Shown here piece after piece: positions 21,677 to 31,469 of a stretch of 64,000 bases of DNA. The position numbers were made by a program, and so were the translations under genes. The notes beneath the pieces were generated by a model that worked only from the letters and a program-made list of their open reading frames with translations, ran no database searches and was not told where the DNA came from. The stretch is from Liopterus haemorrhoidalis. Taxonomy: Eukaryota; Arthropoda; Insecta; Coleoptera; Dytiscidae. Each line of letters starts with the position of its first letter. Position 1 is the stretch's first letter. The DNA is taken from NCBI GenBank assembly GCA_963971575.1, contig OZ020618.1:3536501-3600500 (forward strand), in the 5' to 3' direction.

Positions 21677-23119
21677 CATTGGTTCTCAACCGGTGGTACA
21701 TGTACCATCAGTGGTACATTAAAAGTTGATATGTGGTAGGGGAGATGTGGGGACGGTGGCACACATTTTGGTTTTCTGTACATAACATCTTCAATTTTGA
21801 ATTTTTTAAATAAATCTTTTCGCCACTTAATACTTATAATGTCGTTGTTTAAATAACCTGTTAAAAATTAATGTCCTTATCACGTGCCATTTATAATTAA
21901 TATTTTTGTTGACCTCTGCAATTGTGCCACTGTACATATACGTGAGGGTACAGTGAAACAGCATTAGGGATACAGTGGAACAGTAAATATAATAGGTACC
22001 TAAAAAATCTGTATATGTATCAATCATTTTTATTGAAACTTCAATTCAATGTCTTTAAAAATAAATCATCTGAAAGGTACTAAAAAATTAATAATATTGT
22101 AAAAAAATCAAATTTTTTGGAACAAACTACTACTAAAAGTAATTAAATAATGTATATAAATATATAAATGTAAATTTATTATTAATATAACAAAATAAAC
22201 TTTGGTAAGTTCCTTGGAAGCAGTAAGCAGATAGTTTTTATTTTAATGTTAATTATATTCAGAGTGAACATTATCATCTGAGTTTGAATTCTCATCAATA
22301 TTGACATCAGTATCAGATGTCTGTGGACTTACAAAAATATCTTTTAATTTTCTGATCTTTTTTATTTTGCGCAGCTTGGAATTGTTCTTCTAACTAGTAC
22401 CCACGTACGTGGGTACTGTGGCTCACTGTACCACTGTATCCACATAACACGTGTGCCACTGTTAGCCTAACCCTATTTTCACGAACATTTTATCAAATAT
22501 AATAAATGATATAGTTTAGAGCATTAGTAATTGCTTTACACTGTAGACAAATGACCAATTTACAACATGTAATACAAAATTTCTTACTAATTTAGTTGCG
22601 TCTCGTTCAAATAAAAATTTTCTTGTTACGATAAACTTTAGTTTGTCAACCTCAAATCAACATTTTCATCATAAATGGCGAGACTTAAATTTATAGACTC
22701 AAAATGTGGATAGTATAATTTCTCAGTACTAGAGGAGCCTATATATACCCAAACAGCCATGAAAATATTCTATATTTCAAAGATATTTCAAATGTTCCAC
22801 TGTACCAATTGTGCCACCGTCCCCACATCTCCCCTACATTATCGTATAAGAGCGCAGGCAAGTTGATTTTTGCTTGTAAATTTTTTATCGAAACAATATA
22901 TTATTATTATTAAATGTATAGAGTATATATTTTTTATGATTTAATTATGCTCCTGACCAGATGATGGTGATAGAGTATAGAGTTTAGTGCATGTATTAAT
23001 AATTAAAAAATTTGGATATGATGTTTTTCAGTATAAAATATTACACTTTTTTTTTCGGTGGTACAGAAATATAAATATTTTGTTAAAGTGGTGCCGGTTT
23101 AAAATGGTGAGAACCGATG
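21677..23119. mobile_element. hAT element with nested insertion
   Basis: Starts CATTGGTTCTCAACC, ends in the complement of CATCGGTTCTCACC, and is bounded by an exact 8-bp duplication GTCTAGTC (21669-21676, 23120-23127). GGTGGTAC motifs lie near both ends. About 1.1 kb of its length is a second element (21739-22834), so the hAT element itself is only about 345 bp. Confidence 0.92.
21739..22834. mobile_element. TA-flanked element with perfect 25-bp TIR
   Basis: GGGGAGATGTGGGGACGG, continuing into TGGCACA, forms a perfect inverted repeat at both ends, each flanked by TA. The TA duplication and G-rich tip suggest a pogo/Tc1-like family. The interior has many subterminal motifs of the type GTGCCACTGT, GTACAGTG, CAGTGGAAC and CACTGTACCAC in both orientations, probably transposase-binding sites. 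No transposase is recognised. Confidence 0.88.
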
Positions 23120-23209
23120 GTCTAGTCATTTAGATGGCCTGTGCTAGGCGCAAATAGCCTTTGTTGCTGTGCGCCAAAAATTTTAACTAACTAACTAACT
23201 AACTCACCT

Positions 23210-24370
23210 TTGGTACGGCCCTGATTTCAACTATGTACATTAATACTGTGCACATCAACTCAAGGACCAACTCAAAATCAAATAATTAATACATCGTAGT
23301 GTCCAATTTTTGCCACTTAGACGTGGTGAATCTATCTCTTTAATAAAAAGGAACAAAACTAAAAACCCTTATATCTCTTTAAAGGTTTAAAGGTTCTTTT
23401 TCGTATAAAAATCTGAAATCATATAAAAATCTGAGAAAAATAACTGGCTGTTCAGCCTATCACTTCAGACAAATCCTATTTGAAATGCTATATAGAAGTG
23501 AAATTAAGTTACCAGTGAAGAATAGGATGAGAGATTAGAGTCAATTTCTGGACTACCCATCCGGAATTTAATCAAAGGAATTGGGTTACCGGAGTCGGTA
23601 CTGGTCCGGTGAATGCTTGTGAACTTCGGGACTGCATTGCAACCGGCAACGAACGATGATAAAGCGTCAACACTTGCTATAAAAGGCGGACTGTGGCAAA
23701 TTGACTAAATGTGATTCCAGTTGGCACTTCGGCGGACATGCGGGCCCATAAAGATCGCCACAAAAATAACACTGATCGATTATTTTTTTCTCAATTGGTC
23801 CTTCTCAATAAAGCTTCCAATAAATTTTGTACAATAAAAAAATCACATTACGGTGGATTCGTAGTAAAACAGTTGCCTACGTGTTAAGATAAAATATCTT
23901 CCAGCTCGCTAATTTGAGAAACTGGTTCAGTTCAAGCACGCACCCAGGGTGGAGGTGCACTGAAAAAGTCCCCCCCCCTAAAAATTACATTGTATAAGGG
24001 ACGCACATTTCATATAGTTGAATGCCAGCTCCCATAAGAAAATGTTTTGAGTTCTTCCCTCTTAAACCAGTTTTAACCCGTTAACTCCCACTGAACTCGG
24101 ATGGTAGAGAGTAAGATGTGGATAGCTATGATGATATCCTACATCACAAGTCAGCTCATGGGGCAACTCAGCCTCATATATCTGATTGTTCATAGAAAAA
24201 TTCAGAAATATGAAATCTACTTGTATTTTTCTAGTACGTTTTTCATTGTTAAAAGAATATAATAAAGTCATGAATATGACCAGTGGTGAAGGGAGACCTC
24301 CGCTAGACTTGCCGTCCCATAAATAAAAATAAATAAACATAAATAAATAAAAAAATAAATAAAAAAAAAT
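23210..24370. other. No gene recognised
   Basis: Intronic sequence. An (AATA)-rich run occurs at 24325-24375. Frames on the minus strand here are low-complexity. Confidence 0.5.
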
Positions 24371-24371
24371 T

Positions 24372-24790
24372 AAATTAAAAAAAAGATTTAGGTAAACCTT
24401 CAAAAATCCATCAAATTATTATATCAAAAATGTTGTTCAAGGCTTGGTTTACTAGTTATGAATTTTTTAAGATTTTAAAATTTAATAACTTCCGTTTTCG
24501 GTTTCGGATTTTTATAAAAAACAATAGGCTTCATCCCAATTAAAAAGAGAATTTTTTAGTATCAGAACGAACTCTCTAAGTTGAACCGTTCTTGAGTTAT
24601 CGTGTAAACACACACAGAGACACACACACAGACACATACACACATACAGACACATACACATACGGACGGCACTTCGAAAATAGGTTTTTTGGATTCCCTG
24701 AACCATGAAACGTGGTCATCATTCAAAATCGCGAAATCGAAAATTTTCGCGATTACAATACTTGCCCCTTATATATTAAGGTCGAGCAGT
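24372..24790. repeat. Dispersed-repeat-like segment with CACA/GACA array
   Basis: Phrases such as GTTGAACCGTTCTTGAGTTA, an impure (CACA/GACA)n array at 24605-24662 and a following TCGAAAATAGG, plus a palindromic CGCGAAATCG/CGATTTTCGCG, suggest a non-autonomous repeat with an internal microsatellite, similar in plan to the ACAG family but unrelated in sequence. Only one copy is in the window, so the boundaries are guesses. Confidence 0.35.
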
Positions 24791-24794
24791 CGTG

Positions 24795-25200
24795 AAGTAA
24801 AAATAGGTAGTCGTGGAGCCGGTTGAAGTTATCTTTCTCTCAAATGGGGAATAATACTTGGCCTATAGAAGTACTCGTCGAAGTACGAGTTGGACTCGTG
24901 GTCATTACCGTGGCTGAGTGGAATGTTGCATCCGTGTTGGCTAGGTTCCACTGTTTTAACTCAAAATTCCATGACATATATGCCCTATTAATTTAGAATT
25001 TAAAATGAAATTGTATATTCTCAGTAGAAAACTGACCAAACTATGATGTTTATATTACTGACAGAGATTAATTGTGCTTCAAATATGTTTCAAATACATT
25101 TGACATTTTTGTAGAGTATATTTTAACACATACACATACATAATAGTCACGATTTCCTTTGCATCTCTTTCTAATGTATCTTTGTTATATGTAATTTTCT
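24795..25200. other. No gene; faint partial repeat
   Basis: Near 24940 the phrase GTTGGCTAGGTTCCACTG also occurs, slightly changed, in the repeats at 29192-29720 and 39333-39865, so this may be a very truncated relative. Nothing else is seen. Confidence 0.35.
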
Positions 25201-25204
25201 TAAG

Positions 25205-25615
25205 TACCTGAATCTAAATATCAAAGAAAGATCAGAAGCATGGAAATGAGATTTTTGAGAAAAATAACGGGAAAGACAAAGACGAATTACAGACGAAACC
25301 AGTAGAAGATCTAATTCTAAAAAGTCAAATGAGATGGCCAGGGCATCTCCAAAGAATGGGAGATGAAAGAAGAGCCAAAGCAACATTTGAGGCACGACCA
25401 ATAGGAAAAGGAAGAAGAGGACGACCAATGGAAAGAAGAAGTGAGATAAGTGACAAAGAGTTGAAGGGTCAAATGGACGGATATTAAAACTTTCACGGCA
25501 AATAGGAGAACCTGGAAAGAAATCTGGATAAGACCACCAGAAGATGTACCATCACTCTCCTTCACAACGCCTTTCACCAAAAAGTAAAAAGACTTAGGAT
25601 TAAGTAAGTAAGTAT
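25205..25615 (+). pseudogene. LINE ORF2 C-terminal remnant
   Basis: Readings in two frames give IRSMEMRFLRKITGKTK, then KSQMRWPGHLQRM, RRAKATFEARPIGKGRRGRP and later RTWKEIW. EM.FLR, RW.GHL.RM, GRRGRP and RTW is the usual order at the end of RTE/R2-like LINE proteins. It ends in a GTAAGTAAGTA tail. Frameshifts and stops mark it as dead. Confidence 0.7.
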
Positions 25616-25619
25616 CTAA

Positions 25620-26355
25620 ATCAAGTAACTAAAAAATGTAACGAGAAGAAGTAATAAACGAAATGCAAGAGACAATGGTTTAAAGAAGTTTAAAAAAGTG
25701 TCCAGAACTGATCGAATAAAATTATAGTCGGCAACTGAAGGTAAAGGGAAGCATGTGGTTGTTAAAAGAAGGAAAATAAAAATATAAGGTTACAAAATAT
25801 CCCAATTTCCTTTCTATGCTAATGTTTGCAAAAATCAAGATGTTTTTATACTCCATATGTAAAATGTAACAAAATATCGTCTGCAGGAAATGACACGGGT
25901 GTAAATGACGGAATGAAAAATTCCCCTAACTTACCCTAAGCTGTCATAAGTTTAGTAAAAAGCAGTGTTTAGTAACAAACCAGTTTCATGTTGGTAAAAG
26001 CAATGAAAATCATGAGAATGGTGATAAACATTAGGGAACATAAATTTGTAGGGTTCTAGACATTAAAGGATAAGTCATCCACTATTATTTCCCTAAAAGG
26101 GTATTATTTATTTGGAGGGAAATTATTATTAGCAAAAACATTAAATATATCAAAAAAAAAGGATGGTTTCCCATAGTAGAAAAGATTTAGAAGTAGAAAA
26201 AGTTTCGGAAAAAATTCTGTAGTAATTACTAAGAATGGTTATCGATGTTACTTTCTAGACGATTTTTCGTAACGAACTATCGATGTTTTTAACATCGATA
26301 TTGCGAAACCTGTGTAAGCAAGACTGTAGTTGCAAACGTTAAATCGTCTGTACCT
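25620..26355. other. No gene recognised
   Basis: AT-rich intronic sequence. A small palindrome TATCGATGTTTTTAACATCGATA lies at about 26279-26301; one central base is unpaired. Confidence 0.45.
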
Positions 26356-26361
26356 GCTATT

Positions 26362-26640
26362 TTACCGCTAGGCAAGGGCATGGACGTGAATTCAATTCCT
26401 GCTTATGTCAAATAATTTGTGTAAAAATATTTATACAAATTACCGGTTCTGCTTAGTCGTTCGCAACCGACTATAAACTGTAGGTTCCTTTCTGTATACG
26501 CTAAAAAATGGACGTAATACTGACCATATTACTCCTGAATGTACACAGATTGAAAACATGGGCATGAAACCTGGAAACAGGAGGCCTAAGCTCACCCCGG
26601 GCTGTCGCGCCAATGATGATGATTGCAAAACCTGTATCAC
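26362..26640 (+). mobile_element. SINE-like repeat with (GAT)n tail, copy 1
   Basis: Closely similar along its whole length to 43695-43970: GCAAGGGCAYGGACGTGA, TTCAATTC, AATAATTTGTGTAAAAATAT, TTCGCAACCG, GACCATATTACTCCTGAATG, and a 3' end GGGCTGTCGCGCCAATG followed by GATGAT. The 5' part has a weak B-box-like GAATTCAATTCC. It looks like a SINE that shares an RTE-type (GAT)n tail. Confidence 0.7.
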
Positions 26641-26704
26641 AGTACTATTTATAATTTAGTTCAATATTTTTTCTTGATTTTTCCCTCTAAAAAATTAGAG
26701 TCTA

Positions 26705-26814
26705 ATGTTAGTCTAAACTGGCTAGATGGCTAAAAAAAATAGCAATCCTCGAAAATTTTAGTTGAATTGCTAGCGAAAAAATAAAGGGAGGAAATTATCA
26801 TCATCTTCATCACT

Positions 26815-26850
<36 letters not shown>

Positions 26851-26855
26851 TCTAA
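26705..26855 (+). repeat. Short repeat with (ATC)n tail, copy 1
   Basis: Shared with 34500-34680: an AAATAGCAATC block, then GCTAGCGAAAAAATAAAGGGAG, then a run of CATCAT. The tail of about 12 ATC units lies at 26813-26850. Probably another small retroposon family. Confidence 0.6.
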
Positions 26856-26914
26856 AAATTGGAAATAAAATTGCATGAAAATTAATGTACTACAAATTAA
26901 AAACTGGTTCATAA

Positions 26915-27926
26915 TTTTTAGGGTTTTGTATGTATGACCAAAAACCCCTTATGCCTTCATTTTGTCGTCTGTCGGTCTGTCTGTCTGTCTATTCGGTAAA
27001 AATTGTAGCCAAACGGCTAAACCTAGAGAGTTGAAATTTGGCATGCTTATACAACTCTTTGACCCGCACGTAGGAAAAATACTAAAACATCTAAAAAACA
27101 TATCCCCCCTAAAAATATAAAAAAATATGTGCTCATCGAAAAAATAATAATTTTTTAAAATTCTGAGTAGGGTATCAAATGAAAGCCCTTAGTGCGTAGA
27201 TTAACGATCAAAATTTTATTTTTGCAAAATAAATTATTTTGATGCGATTTTTGCCAAAATTGTGAACACACTGTAGCCCAGATGGTTTAAACTAAAAATC
27301 TGAAAAAAAATCTAAGCAATGTACATTGGTGTGAACCGGAATAGTACAACAGGAATTTTTGATTAGATTATGTTTTCGGAAAATAACGCATTTTTTGTGT
27401 TTTTAACTAAAATATGTTAAATATTTAATTCGCTATGTAACACAGTAGATAAGTAAGCTCTCGTAGCGTAGTGCGTAGCGTCCCCGCTTCCTAATTTGCA
27501 AACTAAAGTTCGATTCCCGTCAATTTTATTTGTCTGTTTTTTTTTTGGATTTTTATTTTGTTTAAATTATTTTGTAAAAATTCTAGTTATATTTTGCTAA
27601 ATGTTGCATTTAATTTTTAAAAGCGTAAATTTAATAACCAGTGGGAAGTGTTGAAATTACAATTTAATTCTATATTTGAATGTATACGAAATCAGAGGGG
27701 TGGAGCTTATGATTTAACCAACCATTGGAAGCCATAGGCACAATTTTCAAAATCTTAATGTACCTTGCTATATAAAAAAAATACTGCACATATTTAGAAA
27801 CTTAAATAATGGTATTAGGCATTCGAATTAAATTAAAATTCATAAAAAAAATATCTTGACATAATATTTGTTTTGACATCCCAAATAATCATCATTCACT
27901 TACTAAATACCTGCGAAACCCTGAAA
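26915..27926 (-). mobile_element. ACAG-repeat element, copy 4
   Basis: Reverse-oriented copy with (CTGT)n of about 6 units at 26966-26990 and a tRNA-like cassette at 27456-27522. It ends at CTGCGAAACCCTGAAA and lacks the outer palindromic tip present in copies 1-3, so either this copy is truncated or the tip is not part of the mobile unit. Confidence 0.8.
27456..27522 (+). other. tRNA-like cassette inside ACAG element copy 4
   Basis: GTAGCGTAGTGCGTAGCG (A-box-like) and AAGTTCGATTCCCGTC (B box) lie about 50 bases apart. The middle is unlike the other three cassettes, while the sequence before and after aligns with them. Confidence 0.55.
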
Positions 27927-28204
27927 CCTATCAATCAGACCAATTCTGTAACTCAGTTACTATGATCATAGTAACTAAATATGTCACTATGAGCAAGGTC
28001 AGTTACTGTCATGAATGAAACCCATTATATTTTTTATAATATTTTATCTTGTAGTAACGTTAGTACACAGTAAATTTTTACAGAATTGATCTGACTATCT
28101 TGTGAAACAATATCTGTCGCTTATTTCTACTTTAAAATATTTTTTGAATATTTCAGCATCAATTTGTAAAGAAAAAAATGGAATATCCAGCTTTAAATCG
28201 TGAT

Positions 28205-28378
28205 ATATCAAGACTGAACTATATTAAAACATCTAAACGAATTTGCTTAGTGATTTTTCGTGAATTTCTCCGCCGTCACATATCATTTAGCGGGATGAAG
28301 GCGCGAGGTGTCGGCGAGTTCGGAGGCCTTTCCTCGCCCTCGAGCTATACTCCGAAACACCTTGCTTCATGAATATAT
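28205..28378. other. GC-rich islet of unknown nature
   Basis: A sharply GC-richer patch (GCGCGAGGTGTCGGCGAG, then CTCGCCCTCGAGC) sits in AT-rich intron. The edges show weak inverted similarity (GATGAAGG...AGGTGT against CATGAAGCAAGGTGT on the other strand). A 64-codon + frame crosses it and ends at 28372, without a known domain. It may be a small TIR element or a captured fragment. Confidence 0.3.
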
Positions 28379-28599
28379 GATTGTTTTATGTTTGCGTTTA
28401 GTCCCAGATCTGACGTAAACTTGATGTATTTCCCTGCCCAAAATAGTTAGAATTTAATATTGAAACACTGAATTTTTTGAAGAAAATATATGAAAATATT
28501 TTCTACAAAAAAATTTCACACATACATATATAGTTGAAGTTTTATAAGAAGCACATATTCTGTACAGTTAATTTATTGTCTGTTTGTTTCCAATTCTTA

Positions 28600-28979
28600 C
28601 GTGAAAATTAAACGCTGAGTGGACATGTCATATTTTGCAAAACATTGCTCCCTTCCGTCTAAGAATCCTACATAATTGGTGTTGGGTCAAGTGTAATGAA
28701 CTCGTGCCATTTTAATTCATAAAATGAGCTCTTTTCAACTCATACTACAATTTCAAGGATATTGTCTGCCTCTTTTAAATTCTCACGAGAAAAATTAAAC
28801 GCTGAGTAGACATATTTTGCAAAACATTGCCCCCTTCCGTCGTAAGTGTAATGAATACGTGCCATTTTAATTCATAAAATAAAATCTTTTCAACTTCATT
28901 TTACAATTTCAGGGATATTATCTGTCTCTTTTCAATTCTCACGAGAAAAATTAAACGCTGAGTAGACATGTCATATTTC
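28600..28979 (+). repeat. Tandem repeat, about 2.3 units of roughly 155-180 bp
   Basis: Phrases AAATTAAACGCTGAGTRGAC, TTTTGCAAAACATTGC, CCCTTCCGTC, GTGTAATGAA and CGTGCCATTTTAATTCATAA recur in the same order at about 28605, 28790 and 28945. The last unit is cut. No known element. Confidence 0.8.
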
Positions 28980-29191
28980 AAATTTGACTGTCATCAAGAA
29001 AATAAGAATTCAATTACTGCTTCTGTCAAGTCAAGTCGCTAGTCAAAATTATTCAATATACAAAAATCAAGGTCTTTCCAGCTTCAAATTCTTTCAAGTA
29101 AAGTTAATAACTAAAATACATAAGTTACATAAATATTTTGGGATCGGACACTTGCCATATCTTTTATTTTTTCTTTTTCTTGTCATATTGG

Positions 29192-29725
29192 CACGTGGGT
29201 GGTTTGATTGAAACGCAGCTCCTGAGTTTAACAATATAAATTTTTTAATTTAATATCCATTTACAATGTAATTGTATGAATTTACCCATGGAGTTGGGGA
29301 AGTCTTCGGTCCACTCCGTGTTAAACGGAATCGGCTTGGACATATCTCCGAGGTGGGTCTGTCCATCAGAGAGTCGACGACCCTGAAGAAGCCTTCTCCC
29401 ACTCACATGGTACTGCTTGTTTGGCTTACCAGATATGGCGTCGGTATCGCAGTCGTCATCATGTTGACTGGAACTTGTAGAGGAGTTGGCTAGGTTCCTC
29501 TGCCCGGATTTCGTACGACATCCATGTCCTTATACTTCTGATTGACCTAGTTCAGATATTCATTCGTCATGACAAATATTTTCTTATTACGAAAATGCAG
29601 TGTATGCATTACGTAATCAGGTAACACATGCTAGATGCTGACAAATAGTTTTTGAATCAAACAGCTGAACGTCACAGTGTTCAGGTGTCGCAATTCTGAC
29701 CTAGGATCACCTTTATGACAATATC
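29192..29725 (+). repeat. Dispersed repeat D, copy 1
   Basis: Collinear with 39333-39865 over about 530 bp: GGTTTGATTGA near the start, CCCATGGAGTTGGGGAAGTC, GTCTTCGGTCCAC, ATTCATTCGTCATGACAAAT, ATGCTGACAAATAGTTTT and a final CTAGGATCACCT / ATAGGATTACCT. Frames are open in places but differ between copies, so a protein is not supported. Family unknown. Confidence 0.7.
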
Positions 29726-29734
29726 AACAAAGAA

Positions 29735-29905
29735 TTTTTGAATATCTTTATCAAAAAAATCAGCCGCTTGTAAGTTAATACAGTTTGTCACTGTCGTTTT
29801 CTTTTTGTTGTTATTTTCCAGCCATTGGCCACCAAAAATTCCTCGAAATGGGGTAGTAAACGATCACTTGACGTAAGATCGGGACTGTATAGGGGATACG
29901 GAAAA
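29735..29905 (-). pseudogene. Mariner transposase C-terminal fragment, copy E
   Basis: The minus strand reads YSPDLTSSDRLLPHFEEFLV, the third-aspartate motif of mariner (YSPDL.PSDYHLF), then in another frame FFDKDIQKFFVDIVIKV, the usual FY.KGI.KL...Y.KC end. Only about 60 residues remain. It abuts repeat D. Confidence 0.7.
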
Positions 29906-29909
29906 TTAT

Positions 29910-30430
29910 CGGAGAAAATCGTTAAACAATATATAGCAATACCTTACTATATCTAAACATTACATATATATAGGTCATGACCCCAGCCTTAAATAAATTT
30001 CATGTTAAAATCCCTGTATTTTATATGCATTTTACATGGTTGTAAAAAAAATATTTATTATTCTGTCATATATAATGTAGATTTATATCTTTATCCCAAA
30101 ATAATGGTTTGGGCATTGATTTTTTTTATTTATAACATAGTTTTAATTTTTATTAATGGTAACATACTCTACTTTATGAGTTTTATATATGGATAATGTT
30201 TTAACAGCCATTTGGTTTTATTAGAGCATATTGCAAAAACTAAAATTAAACACAGTTAACAAAATCCAAAATTTTTATAGTTGTTCAAGTTTATAATATA
30301 AAAAGCTTTTAGGGATAGACTTCAAAGAAAAATCCTATTTTATTTTTGGTAAAAAAAAAAAATGAATGGAACTTATTAATAATAAAGTTAAAACAAAGCA
30401 AATAGTCGAAATGCAGATTGAAATACTATG
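29910..30430. other. No gene recognised
   Basis: Very AT-rich intronic sequence; the + frame at 30002-30196 is low-complexity. Confidence 0.5.
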
Positions 30431-30449
30431 TTTTGTTACAACTACAGCA

Positions 30450-30605
30450 CTACAAAAGAGATGGTAACCTTGAGACAGAACAACGACCTTCGAACATTCT
30501 TCAGTTAAACAGAAAATGCGAGAAGGGTATGGAAGGAATTAAAGGTTATTATATAAGATACAACATCACGACTTGAAGCCTATGACAGATAGACGAGTTA
30601 GATGG
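30450..30605 (+). repeat. Promoter-bearing repeat, copy 2
   Basis: Diverged relative of 14215-14445: GTAACCTTGAGAC, a CGAACATTCTTC stretch (HSE-like but imperfect), TATGGAAGGAATTAAAGG and a TATA box TATATAAGATA at about 30556. The region downstream differs from copy 1. Confidence 0.35.
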
Positions 30606-30859
30606 AGAAATTTTATTAACAACCTTTGCTATTTTTAGAGGCAGTCCAAAATCACCCGATGATGGACAAGGCTTGATGTTGTTGATATAAGATACGTTAC
30701 CGGCAGTAGTCGGGCTTAACCAATGAGGGCCGGTTTCTGAAACCTTAGTTAACTATAATCTAATGGTCAGAAAATGGTTGCTATGGTTACTTATGGGATT
30801 GTTATATTGTAAACGAGTTTAACCAAATAGCTAAACTCTGCTAAAAAAAACATTCCGCT

Positions 30860-31115
30860 TCTATTATTTCGGGGGGACGGGGTGAATGCCCAGAACTCCC
30901 TCCCCTGGCAGTGGCCTTAGTATGATTATTACAAAATAACTATTACGTTTAACTATTTGTTGTATTCAACTACTTATTGTATTTCAAGTACAAATTTGTT
31001 TAATTATGTATTAACATTGTAATTATGCAGTAGTGAACACTTCGCTGGGCCTGTCCTGTTTGTGTTCCGAACATAATAAAATAAAAAATAAAATAAAATA
31101 AATAAATAATAAGGA
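30860..31115 (+). repeat. LINE 3' UTR with A-rich tail
   Basis: A stretch with GGGGGGACGGGGTGAATGCC and CTTCGCTGGGCCTGTCCTG ends at about 31080 in (AATAAAATAAA)-rich sequence, the pattern of a 5'-truncated LINE 3' end. No coding part remains. Confidence 0.45.
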
Positions 31116-31361
31116 ATAAATTGTTCTAAATTATAGCTGAAAATAAATTTCTAAGATAAATAAAAGAATTTAAAAATGTATCACTCGGAACTGAACCAAA
31201 AACCAAAAACCGAAAAAAAAACTTAATTTTGGCCAGAACGAAAACCGGAACAACTGATATATATATTTTTTTAATTGTACCGGAACAAAAAACGAAAAAA
31301 TAACGGTTCGAAACTTTGGTATTTAATGAGACATTTTTCTAAACAAACCTTTTTGTTTCAG

Positions 31362-31469
31362 GGATATCTATGCATAAGGGATACGCATTTGTACAATTTA
31401 CAAATCCCTTCGACGCTAGAAGTGCCTGTTTGGGGGAAGATGGCAGAACTGTACTCAGTCAAATTTTAG
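31362..31469 (+). CDS. hnRNP C / RALY-like RNA-binding protein, exon with second half of RRM
   Basis: A polypyrimidine acceptor (TTTTTGTTTCAG) ends at 31361. The exon completes the split glycine codon and encodes ISMHKGYAFVQFTNPFDARS followed by ACLGEDGRTVLSQIL, ending at G|GTAAGT (donor at 31470) in the same phase. HKGYAFVQF is RNP1, with the aromatic residues that stack on RNA; the GEDGR block is specific for hnRNP C/RALY RRMs. Exon length (108 bp) and phase are consistent with the family. The following exon, expected to start with a D(I/V)N..AEPK-type stretch, was not found in the remaining 32.5 kb, so it is either outside the window or very short. Confidence 0.88.
   Translation, partial: GYLCIRDTHLYNLQIPSTLEVPVWGKMAELYSVKF

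Larger units (their letters stand above)
21195..23208 (+). mobile_element. LINE 3' end split by a hAT insertion
   Basis: The 3' end of a non-LTR retrotransposon runs from about 21195 to 21676, then resumes at 23120 after a 1443-bp insertion and its 8-bp duplication, ending with GGCGCAAATAGCC, TGTGCGCC and a (TAAC)n tail at about 23183-23204. It is 5'-truncated and retains only the end of ORF2 and the 3' UTR. Confidence 0.75.
10899..31361 (+). other. 20.5-kb intron of the hnRNP C / RALY-like gene
   Basis: The donor GTAAGA at 10899 and the acceptor TTTGTTTCAG ending at 31361 are both strong and leave matching phase (1 + 2 bases of a glycine codon). The joined peptide follows the family order without a gap. 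The intron is filled with MITEs, mariner remnants, SINEs and LINE pieces on both strands, listed separately. Confidence 0.8.

Noticed and set aside
25171..25580. Two overlapping minus-strand frames rich in F, L and S
   Set aside because: Antisense shadows of the + strand LINE remnant.
26730..26912. Minus-strand frame with poly-Met
   Set aside because: Translation of the (ATC)n run.
3584..27000. (ACAG)n arrays as telomeric or satellite repeats
   Set aside because: They are short, always at the same place within one interspersed element family.
29893..29908. TATAGGGGATACG as a second copy of the 628-2003 element end
   Set aside because: Only about 12 bases agree and the flank belongs to a mariner fragment.
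30002..30196. 64-codon + frame
   Set aside because: Very AT-rich, hydrophobic by composition only.
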